Assembly (NCBI RefSeq): GCF_014648875.1
Contig: NZ_BMRY01000007.1
Location: forward strand, 186,001 to 250,000
DNA length: 64,000 nt
DNA from: Streptomyces parvus
GTDB lineage: Bacteria; Actinomycetota; Actinomycetes; Streptomycetales; Streptomycetaceae
Direction of reading: 5' to 3'
The notes beneath the pieces are model-generated. The model ran no database searches, was not told where the DNA came from, and saw only the letters and a list, made by a program, of their open reading frames with translations. The position numbers were made by a program, and so were the translations under genes. Every line of letters begins with the position of its first letter. Positions within the stretch are counted from its first letter, which is position 1. Below are positions 63,566-64,000 of this stretch, piece after piece.

Positions 63566-64000
63566 GTGGCGATCAGCGTGGGCTCGGTCGAAGTCGACGT
63601 CATCCCCAACACGAGAGGTATCTACCAGCGGCTCCAGCGTGGTCTTGTGCCTGCTGCGACGCGCGCCGGTGAGGACGCCGGTAACGCGGCGGGCCGGTCG
63701 TTCGGCCCGGCGATGCAGGGGCAGGTCGGCGACATCGGCCTCCGTATCGGTCAGCAGATCGGGCAGCAGATCGCGGCGCGCATCACTGCGGAGATCCGTG
63801 GGTCGTTGCGGCAGGGTGTCACTCAGGGTGGGGCGGCGGCTCGGGCGTCGGCGGTCCGGCAGGGTGATGAGACGGGCGGTGCGTTCTCCCGTGCGTTGAA
63901 GACTCGGCTGGAGGCTGCGTTCCGGTCCCTCCCGAAGATCACCATTGATGCGAACACCAGCGAGGCGGACGCCGACTTGCAGGCGCTCCGGGTCCGCATG
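63566..64000 (+). CDS. tape measure protein, 5' part (runs off the window)
   Basis: GTG after GGGAGGAGGCTCC. ISVGSVEVDVIPNTRGIYQR, LQRGLVPAATRAGEDAG, then GSLRQGV and long amphipathic stretches: the usual start of actinophage tape measures, which determine tail length and are ejected on infection. Only 145 codons are within the window. Confidence 0.88.
   Translation, partial: MAISVGSVEVDVIPNTRGIYQRLQRGLVPAATRAGEDAGNAAGRSFGPAMQGQVGDIGLRIGQQIGQQIAARITAEIRGSLRQGVTQGGAAARASAVRQGDETGGAFSRALKTRLEAAFRSLPKITIDANTSEADADLQALRVRM

Noticed and set aside
1..64000. CRISPR array
   Set aside because: No direct repeats of 23-40 bp with regular unique spacers were seen; the repeat arrays found are 9-21-bp protein-binding type sites.

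Overview
The window is very GC-rich, almost every gene reads rightward, and the genes are short and packed with 1-8 bp stop/start overlaps. Codon choice, frequent GTG starts, DUF-type proteins and leaderless promoters point to a Streptomyces (or close actinomycete) element. It is not ordinary chromosome: it combines a tailed-phage head/tail module with a Streptomyces-type conjugation module. The nearest known concept is a plasmid-phage hybrid such as pZL12; that comparison is from family knowledge, not from a search.

Layout. 0-5 kb: small unknown genes. 4.2-7.7 kb: RecE-like/RecT-like recombination pair, ASCH protein and DEDD exonuclease. 7.7-10.1 kb: small genes and two tandem paralogous HTH/Cys proteins. 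10.1-18.5 kb: orphan Phd-like antitoxin, intein-containing C5 cytosine methyltransferase, a lambda O-like initiator with internal iterons plus DnaC-like loader, zinc-ribbon genes and a second (DPPY) DNA methyltransferase. 18.5-20 kb: a TnpB element with a previously hidden divergent ribbon-helix-helix gene and a shared palindrome. 20-23 kb: small genes. 22.9-29 kb: a mostly leftward control block with a second initiator-like gene carrying its own palindromic repeats, an XRE regulator, two coupled NUDIX genes (compare Pif of pSAM2) and a leaderless repressor with divergent promoters. 29-36 kb: rightward transfer operon with a DUF2637/Spd-like protein, a TraB/FtsK translocase and, directly after it, an array of GACCCTGCCC-type repeats that looks like a clt locus. 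36-43.6 kb: RHH repressor switch, HNH and GIY-YIG endonucleases and many tiny Cys-rich proteins. 43.8-50.8 kb: collagen-like tail fibre with a phosphodiesterase-like domain, a sugar cassette (glycosyltransferase, methyltransferase, epimerase) and small genes. 50.8-64 kb: HNH endonuclease, stand-alone PrimPol, terminases, portal, MuF-like protein, scaffold, capsid, a capsid-linked glycosyltransferase, connectors, an antisense moron gene, tail tube, frameshifted tail chaperones and the start of the tape measure.

How it fits together: the element seems able to replicate from one or two iteron-type origins, recombine its ends, methylate its DNA, spread by TraB-type double-stranded transfer between mycelia, and package itself in a siphovirus-like particle whose surface may be glycosylated. 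No integrase, lysis gene, DNA polymerase, tail tip or ParAB pair is seen in the window; those may lie outside. The most notable new-looking signals are two hairpin leaders with compensatory changes in front of two unrelated homing-type endonucleases, a 51-nt mini tRNA-like structure, the candidate clt array, the paired initiators, and three compact divergent switch regions.
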